Assembly: GCA_012730075.1 (NCBI GenBank)
Contig: JAAYBP010000105.1
Coordinates: forward strand, 1 to 37,037
DNA length: 37,037 nucleotides
From: Acidimicrobiales bacterium
Lineage (GTDB): Bacteria > Actinomycetota > Acidimicrobiia > Acidimicrobiales > Iamiaceae
Direction of reading: 5' to 3'
The position numbers and the translations under genes were made by a program. This document shows, one piece after another, positions 16,885-25,165 of the stretch (positions are counted from its first letter, which is position 1; the number at the start of each line of letters is the position of its first letter). The notes beneath the pieces were generated by a model, which was given only the letters and a program-made list of their open reading frames with translations, did no database searches and had not been told where the DNA came from.

Positions 16885-18300
16885 TTGCTGTTCCCCACCT
16901 TCGAGTTCGCCGCCTTCTTCTCGGTGGTGTTCGTCCTCAACTGGCTGCTCCGGCCCCACCCGGTGCCGTGGCGGCTGATGCTGCTGGCGGCGAGCTTCGT
17001 CTTCTACGCCGCCTTCGAGCCCGCCTACTGCCTGCTGCTCGCCTTCTCGATCCTCGCCAACCAGGCCTTCGGCGTGGCGATCCACCGGGCGGTCGGCGAG
17101 GGCGCGCGCCGTGGCCTGCTCGTCGCGGGCGTCGTGGTCAACCTCGGGCTGCTCGGCTACTTCAAGTACGCCGACTTCTTCGTCGAGTCGGTCACCGACG
17201 TGCTGGGCGGGTTCGGCATCGACACCGGGTGGGTGTCGCTCGAGATCGTGCTGCCGGTCGCCATCTCGTTCTTCACGTTCCAGGCGCTCAGCTACGTCAT
17301 CGACATCTACCGCCGCGACGCCGAGCCGTCGCCGCTGCTCGACTTCGCGGTGTACCTGTCGTTCTTCCCGCACCTGGTCGCCGGGCCGATCGTGCGGGCG
17401 CGGGAGCTGCTGCCGCAGATCCGCGAGCGGGCCGACCCCCGGCGGGTCAACTCGGCGTTGGCGTTCCGGCTGATCATGGCGGGGCTGTTCAAGAAGGTCG
17501 TGATCTCGAGCTTCGTCGCGGCCGCCATCGTCGACGACGTGTTCGCGGTGCCGGAGCGGTACCGGTCGATCGAGATCCTGTTCGCGATCTACGCCTACGC
17601 GATCCAGATCTACGCCGACTTCAGCGGCTACACCGACATCGCCATCGGGTGCGCCCTGCTGCTCGGCCTGCGGTTCCCGCAGAACTTCGACGCCCCGTAC
17701 GCCGCACTCTCGATCCAGGCGTTCTGGCGCAAGTGGCACATGACCCTGTCGTTCTGGCTGCGCGACTACCTGTACATCCCCCTCGGCGGCAACCAGGGCG
17801 GCGAGCGGCGGCGCGACCTCAACCTGTTCCTCACGATGGTCATCGGTGGCCTCTGGCACGGCGCGGCGTGGACGTTCGTCGTGTGGGGTGCGATCCACGG
17901 CGTCGCCCTCGTCGCCGAGCGGCGGATCCTCGCCGCCCGTGAGGCCGCCGGGAAGGTGCCGGGGACGTTCTCGCCCGTGATCCGCTGGGCGGTCACGTTC
18001 CACGTCGTGTGCCTGGCGTGGGTGTTCTTCCGGGCTGATTCCTTCGGGGCGGCCTTCACGCTGCTGTGGCGCCTGGTCGCCGCCCCCGGCGTCGGCGAGG
18101 CGGTCACCCCGATGCTGGTGTTCGTCGTCGTGGCGATGGTCGCGGCCCAGTTCGTGCCCTCGGAGGCCGTCGACCGGGTCCAGGTCGTGTTCTCCCGCAG
18201 CGCCCCGATCGTCCAGGCGCTCGCCCTGGCGATCGGCCTCCTCCTCGTCGACGCGCTCGGCCCCGAGGGCGTCGCCCCCTTCATCTACTTCCAGTTCTGA
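16885..18300 (+). CDS. MBOAT-family membrane O-acyltransferase (AlgI-like)
   Basis: A 471-residue polytopic membrane protein of the MBOAT family, AlgI/DltB branch, which passes acyl groups across the membrane to a surface polymer. Conserved blocks are PVAISFFTFQALSYVIDIYR, SFFPHLVAGPIVRARELLPQ, IYADFSGYTDIAIG and FWRKWHMTLSFWLRDYLYIP. The active-site segment GGLWHGAAW contains the catalytic His325, with a second conserved His338 in WGAIHG. About ten hydrophobic helices are visible. The start is the rare TTG at 16885, the first in-frame start, with GGAG 9 nt upstream. It heads a three-gene set with the GH5-like lipoprotein and the SGNH hydrolase. The acyl group and acceptor polymer are unknown; acetyl is most common for AlgI relatives. 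Confidence 0.93.
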   Translation: MLFPTFEFAAFFSVVFVLNWLLRPHPVPWRLMLLAASFVFYAAFEPAYCLLLAFSILANQAFGVAIHRAVGEGARRGLLVAGVVVNLGLLGYFKYADFFVESVTDVLGGFGIDTGWVSLEIVLPVAISFFTFQALSYVIDIYRRDAEPSPLLDFAVYLSFFPHLVAGPIVRARELLPQIRERADPRRVNSALAFRLIMAGLFKKVVISSFVAAAIVDDVFAVPERYRSIEILFAIYAYAIQIYADFSGYTDIAIGCALLLGLRFPQNFDAPYAALSIQAFWRKWHMTLSFWLRDYLYIPLGGNQGGERRRDLNLFLTMVIGGLWHGAAWTFVVWGAIHGVALVAERRILAAREAAGKVPGTFSPVIRWAVTFHVVCLAWVFFRADSFGAAFTLLWRLVAAPGVGEAVTPMLVFVVVAMVAAQFVPSEAVDRVQVVFSRSAPIVQALALAIGLLLVDALGPEGVAPFIYFQF

Positions 18301-18353
18301 GCAAGGCCGGGGGCGTCCACCTCCCGGGGGTGGGTGCCTGCGAGGCTGGAGGC

Positions 18354-19970
18354 GTGTCGAGAAGGCCCCCTCCCGTACGTCGCGCGCGCCCGCGCGGCCG
18401 GCGGCTCGGGGCGTTGGTCGCCGCGATCGTCCTGATCACCGCCGTCGCGTGCAGCGACGACGACGGCGGCAAACCCGAGGCCGCGGACGGGGCGACCGAA
18501 CGCCCGACCCGCGGTTCGATCACCGTCGACGCCGAGGAGCGCACCCCCGCCGGTGCCCTGCCCGAGTTGACCGCGGTGCGGCTCGACGAGGTCGGCGGGG
18601 CCCGGATCCTCGTCGATTCCACCGGACGCCAGGTGCTGCTGAACGGAGCGTCCTACAACGCCCTCGCCGACCTGCCGACCGCGCACGCGGCCCTCCCACC
18701 GAATCGGGCGCCCACCGCGGACGACTGGGACGCCATGGCCGCCCTCGGCTTCGACGTCGTCCGGCTGGAGGTGTCGTGGTCGGCCCTCGAGCCCGAGCGC
18801 GGCCGCTACGACGACGCCTACCTGGCGAGCATCCGCGACGCGGTCGACGAGGCCGCGGCCCGGCGGCTGTACGTCGTGGTGGCGATGCACCAGGAGGCGT
18901 GGGGCCCCGCGGTGGCCTCCCCGCCGGACACCGTCTGCCCCGAGGGCACCCAGGCCGCGCTCGGCGGGAACGGTGCGCCGGCCTGGGCCACCCTGGTCGA
19001 GGTGGCCCCCGTGGCGACCTGTCACCTGCCCGGCGCCCCCGAGACCGCTCCGGCGGTGTCGGCCGCCTTCGCCGCCCTCTACGAGGACCGCGACGGCCTG
19101 CGGGGCGCCTACGCCGGGGCCTGGCGTCGGGTCGTCGCCGCCCTCGGCGACCACCCCGCCGTGGCCGGCTACCAGCTCGCCACCGCGCCGGTGCCCGCCG
19201 GCCCCGACCCCGCCGCCCGCTACACCGACCTGCTCCGGGCGTCGCTGGGCGAGGTTCGCGCCGCGGAGGCCGAGGTCGGCGCCCCGCGGCGGCCGGTGTT
19301 CGTCAGCCCGATGGCGAACCACCCGGCGGCCGGTTCGCTGCCCGAAGCCGCCCTCGCCCTCGACGACCAGCTCGTGCTCGCCCCCGACCTCCCGGCCGCG
19401 GGCGCCGGCCGCGACCCGGTCGGGGTGCTGCGGGCCGCGGCGGACGAGGCGCGGTCCCGGGGCTGGGGCCTCTGGGTCGCCGGGTACGACGCGGACCCGA
19501 CCGACGAGGCCTCGGTCGACGCCCTGGCGGCGGTGAGCTCGGCGATGGACGCCCTCAGCGTCGGAGGGGCGTTCGACGAGTGGCGGCGTTGGTGCGGCGA
19601 CCCCGAGAGCATCGTCGTGCCGGGCGCCCAGCCCGCCGAGGAACAGCACGAGGCCACCGACGTGCTGTGCCCCGACGACGTGGGGGCGGGGGCCGATCCC
19701 CGGCTGGAGGCGATCCTCGCCCGACCCCGGCCCCGGGCGGCGCCGGGTCGGATCACCACCGTGTCGGGTTCCACGGACCGCGTCGCGGTCAGCGGCGCCA
19801 TCGACGACGACCTCGCGGCGGGCAGCGACGTCGTGCTGTGGGTCCCGGGTTCCGCCCGTCCCCGGCCGGCGGGCGATACCGTCGACGGGGTGGTGCTCAC
19901 CCGCGTTCCCGGTGGGTGGTACGTGCTGGCCGCGGTGACCGAGTCGCCCTACACGGTGGAGGTGCGATGA
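18354..19970 (+). CDS. GH5 endoglycoceramidase-like lipoprotein lacking the catalytic glutamates
   Basis: A 538-residue predicted lipoprotein: an Arg-rich N-terminus, a hydrophobic stretch and a lipobox-like AVAC (Cys33), then acidic and Thr-rich residues. Residues 80-415 follow the (beta/alpha)8 pattern of GH5 endoglycoceramidase-like enzymes: GFDVVRLEVSWSALEPERGRYD (131-152), MHQEAWG (178-184), GNGAPAWA (205-212) and GYQLATAPVPAG (272-283). In active relatives the last block reads with an NEP triplet whose Glu is the acid/base; here it is TAP (277-279). The later GEF-type nucleophile block reads AGYDAD (376-381), again without Glu. A beta domain (about 462-538) follows. It is thus probably a glycan-binding pseudoenzyme. 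GGAGG lies only 1 nt from the GTG. Its stop overlaps the next start (ATGA). Confidence 0.8.
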   Translation: MSRRPPPVRRARPRGRRLGALVAAIVLITAVACSDDDGGKPEAADGATERPTRGSITVDAEERTPAGALPELTAVRLDEVGGARILVDSTGRQVLLNGASYNALADLPTAHAALPPNRAPTADDWDAMAALGFDVVRLEVSWSALEPERGRYDDAYLASIRDAVDEAAARRLYVVVAMHQEAWGPAVASPPDTVCPEGTQAALGGNGAPAWATLVEVAPVATCHLPGAPETAPAVSAAFAALYEDRDGLRGAYAGAWRRVVAALGDHPAVAGYQLATAPVPAGPDPAARYTDLLRASLGEVRAAEAEVGAPRRPVFVSPMANHPAAGSLPEAALALDDQLVLAPDLPAAGAGRDPVGVLRAAADEARSRGWGLWVAGYDADPTDEASVDALAAVSSAMDALSVGGAFDEWRRWCGDPESIVVPGAQPAEEQHEATDVLCPDDVGAGADPRLEAILARPRPRAAPGRITTVSGSTDRVAVSGAIDDDLAAGSDVVLWVPGSARPRPAGDTVDGVVLTRVPGGWYVLAAVTESPYTVEVR

Positions 19971-20992
19971 CGGTCGAGCGCCGCGAGCCGCGGTCGCTGC
20001 GGTACCACGACCTCTCGGGGTCCCGCCCGCTGCCGGCCGGTCGGGTGCTGGTCATCGGCATGCTCGCGTTCGCCATGGCGGCGGTGCTGAACGCCGATGG
20101 GCTCTACGAGCTGGCCAGCCGGCAGCCGGTCGGTTGGAAGCGCGACGTCGCCCGCACCGCGGTCGCGCCGGCCTGCTTCGTCGGGCGGGTGACGCACCTG
20201 AAGGACGTCCGGGGCGCCATCCGCGGCGCCGCCGACAAGTCCGTCACCGACTGCTCCGACGGCGCTCGCAGCGGATCGGACTCCTTCGTCGAACCGGTCA
20301 CCACCACGACGGTCGGCCCGGGCCAGACCACCGAGCCGCCGGTGGTCGCCCGGGTGCCCAGCACCGAGGAGCCGCTGCGGATGTGGCTCGGCGGCGACTC
20401 GATGACGATCGAGCTCGCCAACGCGGTCGAGGCGGCGGTCGTCGACCGTCCCGAGATCTCCCTGACGACGCACGCCCAGGTCAGCTCGGGGCTGTCGCGG
20501 CCCGACTACTTCGACTGGCCCGCCCACCTCACCGACGAGGTGCTGCCGGAGCGACCCGAGGTGGTCGTGGTCATGTTCGGGGCCAACGACTCCCAGGGTC
20601 TCGACATCGACGGCCGCCCGTACCAGCCGTCGGCTCCCGAGTGGCAGGCGGAGTACCGGCGCCGGGTCGGGGTGGTGATGGACATGCTCCGCGGTGACGG
20701 GCGCCTGGTGATCTGGGTGGGTCAGCCGCGGATGCGCGACGCCGGGTTCGACCAGCGGATGGCCGTGCTCGACGGGATCTACTCCGAGGAGGCGGCGAGC
20801 CGCCCGTGGGTGCACTTCCTCGACAGCCGGCCCGTGCTCAGCCCCGACGGCGACGCGTACCAGGCGGGCACCGGCGGCACGTCGCTGCGCCAGTCCGACG
20901 GCATCCACCTCGACACCGGCGGCGCGGCGCGACTGGCCACCGCCGTGCTCGACGCCGTGCAGGAGCAGTTCGTCGAGCGTCGGCCGGGCTGA
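19967..20992 (+). CDS. Membrane-anchored SGNH hydrolase (DUF459-like)
   Basis: A 341-residue protein with one N-terminal membrane helix (about 27-44), a Thr/Pro-rich linker (105-135) and an extracytoplasmic SGNH esterase/acyltransferase domain. Block I is GGDSMT (Ser145, nucleophile), block III is FGANDS (Asn207) and block V is SDGIHLD (Asp311, His314), so the catalytic set is complete. DUF459-type and AlgJ/AlgX-type SGNH proteins finish or reverse O-acylation started by an MBOAT partner. ATG 19967 overlaps the previous stop, which shows translational coupling with the GH5-like gene. Whether it transfers or removes acyl groups cannot be told from the sequence. Confidence 0.88.
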   Translation: MTVERREPRSLRYHDLSGSRPLPAGRVLVIGMLAFAMAAVLNADGLYELASRQPVGWKRDVARTAVAPACFVGRVTHLKDVRGAIRGAADKSVTDCSDGARSGSDSFVEPVTTTTVGPGQTTEPPVVARVPSTEEPLRMWLGGDSMTIELANAVEAAVVDRPEISLTTHAQVSSGLSRPDYFDWPAHLTDEVLPERPEVVVVMFGANDSQGLDIDGRPYQPSAPEWQAEYRRRVGVVMDMLRGDGRLVIWVGQPRMRDAGFDQRMAVLDGIYSEEAASRPWVHFLDSRPVLSPDGDAYQAGTGGTSLRQSDGIHLDTGGAARLATAVLDAVQEQFVERRPG

Positions 20993-21028
20993 CGTCGCAC
21001 CATCGACCTCCGCCGGCCGGTGCGCCGG

Positions 21029-21034
21029 TAGGGT
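21029..21034 (+). promoter_or_regulatory. Predicted -10 (TAGGGT), leaderless start of the prepilin peptidase gene
   Basis: TAGGGT in the context GGTAGGGTC ends 8 nt before GTG 21043. No Shine-Dalgarno is present between them. Confidence 0.5.
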
Positions 21035-21042
21035 CCGCGATC

Positions 21043-21840
21043 GTGGGTGACGTCCCGATCGAGGTGGTGGTGTTCCTGGGGATCCTCGGCCTGGCCGTGG
21101 GATCGTTCGTCAACGTGGTGATCGTGCGCGTGCCGTCGGAGGAGTCCCTGCTCCACCCGCCGTCGAAGTGCCCGCTGTGCGAGACGCCGATCAAGCCCCG
21201 CGACAACATCCCGGTGCTGTCGTGGCTGCTGCTGCGGGGGAAGTGCCGGGCCTGTGGTGAGCCGATCCCCGCCGGGTACCCGCTCGTCGAGGCGGCGAAC
21301 TGCGTGCTGTGGGTCGCCGCCGCCCTCCGCTTCGGTGACTCCTGGGCGGTGATCCCGTTCCTGCTGCTCTTCTCGACGCTGCTCGCCCAGTCGGTGATCG
21401 ACCTGGAGCTGTACCGCCTGCTCGATCGCATCACGTTCCCGGTCCTCGGCGTCTCGGTCGTGCTGATCGCGGTGATCGGGGCGATCGAGGGCGAACCGTC
21501 CCGCATCACGATGGCCCTGCTCGGCGCCGTCGGCTACTTCCTGTTCCTGTTCATCCCGGCCATGGTGTACCCGAAGGGCATGGGCCTGGGCGACGTGAAG
21601 CTGGCGCTGCTCATGGGCCTCTTCCTCGGCTGGGTGCACCCGGTGCTGTGCCTGTACGCCGTGATCGTGGCGTCGGTGCTCGGCCTGGTCGCCGGGGTGA
21701 TCCTCTACTTCGCCCGCGGGCGGAAGAGCAGCCAGTTCCCGTTCGGCCCCTGGCTGGCGCTCGGCTGCGTCGTCGTGCTGCTCGCCAGCAACACGATCCT
21801 CGACTTCTACGGCCTGCCCACCGCCCCCTTCCTGGCCTGA
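21043..21840 (+). CDS. Prepilin leader peptidase / N-methyltransferase (type IV, A24)
   Basis: A 265-residue polytopic aspartyl protease that cleaves type IV prepilin leaders at the cytoplasmic face and methylates the new N-terminus. The cytoplasmic domain has two CxxC pairs (Cys43/46 and Cys68/71) around DNIPVLSWLLLRGKCRAC, typical of bifunctional members. Conserved aspartates lie in IDLELYRLLD (Asp120/128) and in GLGDVK (Asp184). Seven to eight hydrophobic helices are visible. No pilin or pilus ATPase is in the window; in mycobacteria a similar peptidase gene also sits near the aro cluster. The start GTG is supported by the leaderless promoter; a longer frame upstream is antisense-like and GC-driven. 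Confidence 0.93.
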   Translation: MGDVPIEVVVFLGILGLAVGSFVNVVIVRVPSEESLLHPPSKCPLCETPIKPRDNIPVLSWLLLRGKCRACGEPIPAGYPLVEAANCVLWVAAALRFGDSWAVIPFLLLFSTLLAQSVIDLELYRLLDRITFPVLGVSVVLIAVIGAIEGEPSRITMALLGAVGYFLFLFIPAMVYPKGMGLGDVKLALLMGLFLGWVHPVLCLYAVIVASVLGLVAGVILYFARGRKSSQFPFGPWLALGCVVVLLASNTILDFYGLPTAPFLA

Positions 21841-21876
21841 CCCGGATCGGGGTCGGGGGCGGCGGGGATCAGCCTC

Positions 21877-21882
21877 TACATT
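21877..21882 (+). promoter_or_regulatory. Predicted -10 (TACATT), leaderless start of aroC
   Basis: TACATT ends 6 nt before GTG 21889, placing the transcript start at the start codon. It would drive aroC-aroK-aroB-aroQ-pepQ and possibly efp-nusB, which follow with overlaps or short gaps. Confidence 0.55.
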
Positions 21883-21888
21883 CGGACC

Positions 21889-23127
21889 GTGCTGCGCTTC
21901 CTGACCGCCGGCGAGTCCCACGGCCGCGCCCTCGTCGTCATCGTCGAGGGCCTCCCCGCGGGTCTGCCGGTGACGGTGGCGCAGATCCAGGACGAGCTGG
22001 CCCGCCGCCGGCTCGGCTACGGCCGGGGCCCGCGGATGCGGTTCGAGGTCGACGAGGTCACGATCGTCTCCGGCGTGCGCCACGGGCGCACGCTCGGCTC
22101 GCCGGTCGCCGTCGAGATCGCCAACACCGAGTGGGAGCGCAACCCCGAGAAGTGGCAGACCGAGATGTCGGTCGATGCCTCCGACGGTCCGACCCGGCAG
22201 CCCCTCACCCAGCCCCGCCCCGGGCACGCCGACCTGGCCGGCATGCAGAAGTACGACTTCGTCGACGCACGCGACGTCCTCGAACGGGCCTCGGCGCGCG
22301 AGACCGCCGCCCGCGTCGTCGCCGGAACCCTCGCCAAGGCCTGGCTCGCCACCCTCGGGGTCGACGTCGTCTCCCACGTCGTCCGCATCGGAGACGCCGC
22401 CGCCCCGATCGGCCCGCCCCCGACGATCGACGACCTCGATCGCATCGACGCCGACGAGGTCCGCTGCCTCGACTCCGGGGCGTCGGCGGCGATGATCGTC
22501 GCCATCAAGGAGGCGGCCAAGGACGGCGACTCGCTCGGCGGCACCGTCGAGGTCGTCGCCCACGGCGTGCCGGTCGGCCTCGGCAGCCACGTCCACTGGG
22601 ACCGCAAGCTCGACTCCAAGCTCGCCGCCGCCCTGATGAGCATCCAGGCGGTCAAGGCGGTCGAGATCGGCGACGGGTGGGACGTCGCCGGGCGGCGGGG
22701 GAGCGACGCCCACGACCCGATCACCTGGGATGCCGACGCCGGTGACTACCGGCGGGCCAGCCACCGGGCCGGCGGCGTCGAGGGCGGCATGTCCACCGGC
22801 GAGCCGGTGATCGCCCGGGTGGCGATGAAGCCGCTCGCCTCGCTCAACCGCCCCGTGCTCGGCACCGTCGACGTCCTCACCAAGGAGGAGACGGTCTCGT
22901 TCAAGGAGCGCACCGACGTCACCGCGGTGCCCGCCATGGGCGTCGTCGCCGAGACGATGGTCGCGCTCGTCCTCGCCGACGAGGTCGCCCGCAAGTTCGG
23001 TGGCGACACCGTCGCCGAGACCCGCCGGAACCTCGACGCCTACCTCGCCGCCCTGCACGACGGCCCGCTCGGCCCGTCGGGGACCGAGGCTCCGACAGGC
23101 GGCGACGCGATCGCGGACGGTGGCTGA
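21889..23127 (+). CDS. aroC: Chorismate synthase
   Basis: Last step of the shikimate pathway: 5-enolpyruvylshikimate-3-phosphate to chorismate, with reduced FMN. The 412-residue protein begins [21 protein letters not shown] (conserved His11), followed by [26 protein letters not shown], the SARETAARV block (residues about 130-140) and [16 protein letters not shown]. It is slightly longer than most because of a C-terminal tail. The GTG start gives the exact family N-terminus and lies 6 nt after a TACATT box. The gene opens a packed aro operon; aroK overlaps its end by 8 bp. Confidence 0.97.
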   Translation: MLRFLTAGESHGRALVVIVEGLPAGLPVTVAQIQDELARRRLGYGRGPRMRFEVDEVTIVSGVRHGRTLGSPVAVEIANTEWERNPEKWQTEMSVDASDGPTRQPLTQPRPGHADLAGMQKYDFVDARDVLERASARETAARVVAGTLAKAWLATLGVDVVSHVVRIGDAAAPIGPPPTIDDLDRIDADEVRCLDSGASAAMIVAIKEAAKDGDSLGGTVEVVAHGVPVGLGSHVHWDRKLDSKLAAALMSIQAVKAVEIGDGWDVAGRRGSDAHDPITWDADAGDYRRASHRAGGVEGGMSTGEPVIARVAMKPLASLNRPVLGTVDVLTKEETVSFKERTDVTAVPAMGVVAETMVALVLADEVARKFGGDTVAETRRNLDAYLAALHDGPLGPSGTEAPTGGDAIADGG

Positions 23128-23713
23128 GCCGGTGTCGGACGTCCGCCACCCGCCGCCGGTCGCCCTCGTCGGGATGATGGGCTCGGGGAAGTCGACCGTC
23201 GGCCGCCGTCTCGCCAAGCGGCTCGGCCGTCCCTTCGTCGACGCCGACGACGAGCTGGTCCGCCGGTCGGGGCTGACGGTCCGCGACTGGTTCGAGCGCG
23301 AGGGCGAGGACGGCTTCCGGCGGGCCGAGGCGGACCTCCTGGCCGACCTGCTCGCCGCGCCCGGGCCGTCGGTCGTGGCGACCGGCGGTGGGGTGGTGAC
23401 CCGGCCGGCCAACCGGGCCGCCCTCGTCGAGCGGGCCACGGTGGTCTGGCTCCGGGCCGGCGCGCCGTACCTGGTCTCCCGCGTCGAGCAGTCGACCGGC
23501 CGCCCGTTGATCGACGACGACCCGGCCGCGGTCGTCGGCCGCCTCGTCGAGGAGCGGGCGCCGCTGTACGCCGAGGTCGCCGACCTCGTCGTCGACGTCG
23601 AGCCGTTCCACTCCGCCCACGAGAAGCCCAAGCGGGAGCTGGCGGTCAAGCTCGCCGAGCTGGTGCTCGACCACGAGGCCCGCACCGGCGCGGCGACGGG
23701 GGGCGTGCGGTGA
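23120..23713 (+). CDS. aroK: Shikimate kinase
   Basis: Phosphorylates shikimate at the 3-OH with ATP. The 197-residue P-loop kinase shows Walker [10 protein letters not shown] (18-26), the shikimate/Mg-binding DADD (41-44), GFRRAE (Arg67/68), TGGGVV, GRPLI and the lid Arg in [10 protein letters not shown]. The start was taken as GTG 23120, overlapping the aroC stop by 8 bp as in the other junctions here; GTG 23132 would shorten it by four residues and is equally possible. The protein is about 20 residues longer than E. coli AroK at the ends. It is followed by aroB with a GTGA overlap. Confidence 0.95.
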   Translation: MAEPVSDVRHPPPVALVGMMGSGKSTVGRRLAKRLGRPFVDADDELVRRSGLTVRDWFEREGEDGFRRAEADLLADLLAAPGPSVVATGGGVVTRPANRAALVERATVVWLRAGAPYLVSRVEQSTGRPLIDDDPAAVVGRLVEERAPLYAEVADLVVDVEPFHSAHEKPKRELAVKLAELVLDHEARTGAATGGVR

Positions 23714-24714
23714 TCGAGCTCGAGGTCCCCCTCGCCGACCGGAGCTACCCGGTGCTCGTCGGGGCCGGGGCGCGGCACCGGCTGCTCGAGGTGCTGCCGG
23801 TCGGCGCCCGGCGGGCCGCGGTCATCACCCAGTCCGCCATCGGCTGGGAAGTCGATCCCGGCGTCGAGCACCGCCGCTTCACGATCGGCGACGGCGAGGA
23901 CGCCAAGCACCTCGGCACCGTCGAGGACCTCTGCCGCGACCTCGCCCAGTGGGGGCTGACCCGCGGCGACGTGATCGTCGCCGTCGGCGGCGGGGTCGTG
24001 ACCGACGTCGGCGGTTTCGTCGCGGCCGTCTACCACCGGGGCGTGCCGGTGGTGCACGTGCCCACCACGCTCCTCGGTCAGGTCGACGCCGCCATCGGGG
24101 GCAAGACCGGCGTGAACCTCCCCGAGGGCAAGAACCTCGTCGGCGCGTTCTGGCAGCCGTCCGCCGTGCTGTGCGACACCGAGACGCTCGGCACGCTTCC
24201 TCCCCGCGAGTACCGGTCCGGGCTGGGGGAGATGGCCAAGTACGCGTTCCTCGGGGTCGACGACCTCCCCGACCTGCCGCTGGACGAGGCGGTGGCGGCC
24301 TGCGTGCGCCTCAAGGCCGACGTCGTGGCCTCCGACGAGCGCGAGGGCGGCCGCCGGGCGATCCTGAACTACGGCCACACCCTCGCCCACGCCCTCGAGA
24401 CCGAGGGGGCCTACGGGCTGCGTCACGGCGAGGCCGTGGCGATCGGCCTCGTCTACGCGGCCGAGGTCGCGTGCCGCCTGGGCCGGATCGACGGGGACCG
24501 GGTGGCCGAGCACCGCCGGGTCGTCGCCGGCTACGACCTGCCGATGCACGTCCCCGGCGACCTCGACGCCGAGCGGGTGGTCGACCTGTTCTCCCGCGAC
24601 AAGAAGGCGGTCGCCGGCGTGACGTTCGTGCTCGACGGCCGCCGCGGGGTCGAACCCGTCCCCGTCGACGACCGGGCCCTGCTCCTCGACGCCCTGGAGG
24701 CCTGCCGTGGCTGA
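23710..24714 (+). CDS. aroB: 3-dehydroquinate synthase
   Basis: Converts 3-deoxy-D-arabino-heptulosonate 7-phosphate to 3-dehydroquinate, with NAD and a divalent metal. The 334-residue product has the nucleotide-binding GGGVVTDVGGFVAAVYHRG, PTTLLGQVDAAIGGKTGVN, GAFWQPSAVLCD, YRSGLGEMAKY and the metal-binding NYGHTLAHALE and RHGEAVAIG blocks. The start GTG 23710 overlaps the aroK stop. Its end overlaps aroQ by 8 bp, consistent with coordinated translation of successive pathway enzymes. Confidence 0.97.
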   Translation: MIELEVPLADRSYPVLVGAGARHRLLEVLPVGARRAAVITQSAIGWEVDPGVEHRRFTIGDGEDAKHLGTVEDLCRDLAQWGLTRGDVIVAVGGGVVTDVGGFVAAVYHRGVPVVHVPTTLLGQVDAAIGGKTGVNLPEGKNLVGAFWQPSAVLCDTETLGTLPPREYRSGLGEMAKYAFLGVDDLPDLPLDEAVAACVRLKADVVASDEREGGRRAILNYGHTLAHALETEGAYGLRHGEAVAIGLVYAAEVACRLGRIDGDRVAEHRRVVAGYDLPMHVPGDLDAERVVDLFSRDKKAVAGVTFVLDGRRGVEPVPVDDRALLLDALEACRG

Positions 24715-25165
24715 ACCGATCGTGCTCCTGCTGTCGGGCCCGAACCTCAACCTGCTCGGCGAGCGCCAGCCGGAGGTCTACGGCACCGCGACGCTCGACG
24801 ACCACGTCGCCACCGCCACCACCGAGGCGGCCCGCCACGGCCTCGCCGTCGAGCACCTCCAGTCGAACCACGAGGGCGAGCTGGTCGAGGCCATCCACGG
24901 CGCCCGCGGGCGCGTCGCCGCGATCGTGGTCAACGCCGGCGCCCTCACCCACTACGGCTGGTCGCTCCACGACGCCCTCGCCGCCTTCGAGGGTCCGGTG
25001 CTGGAGGTCCACCTATCCAACCCCGGTGGCCGCGAGCCGTGGCGCCACACGTCGGTGATCGCGCCGGTGGCCTCGGGCACCATCGCCGGGCTCGGTGGCG
25101 ACGGCTACCGCCTCGCCCTCGACGCGGTCGCCCGCCTGCTGGGCGCGGACGGGGTGCTGGGATGA
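24707..25165 (+). CDS. aroQ: Type II 3-dehydroquinate dehydratase
   Basis: Dehydrates 3-dehydroquinate to 3-dehydroshikimate through an enolate mechanism; dodecameric by family. The 152-residue protein shows GPNLNLLGERQPEVYG (with the catalytic Arg and Tyr region), NAGALTHYGWSLHDAL and EVHLSNPGGREPWRHTSVIAP (His of the active site). These differ mildly from the usual NPGAYTHTSVALRDA and NVHAREPFRHHS forms but keep the key residues. GTG 24707 overlaps the end of aroB; its stop overlaps the next ATG (ATGA). Confidence 0.95.
   Translation: MAEPIVLLLSGPNLNLLGERQPEVYGTATLDDHVATATTEAARHGLAVEHLQSNHEGELVEAIHGARGRVAAIVVNAGALTHYGWSLHDALAAFEGPVLEVHLSNPGGREPWRHTSVIAPVASGTIAGLGGDGYRLALDAVARLLGADGVLG

Noticed and set aside
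16885-20992. Alginate biosynthesis locus
   Set aside because: MBOAT and SGNH proteins resemble AlgI/AlgJ-X, but no polymerase, epimerase, lyase or export porin genes are present.
20779-24750. 1323-codon open frame on the minus strand
   Set aside because: It is antisense to the SGNH, prepilin peptidase, aroC, aroK and aroB genes, all of which have clear motifs; such long shadows are normal at this GC content.
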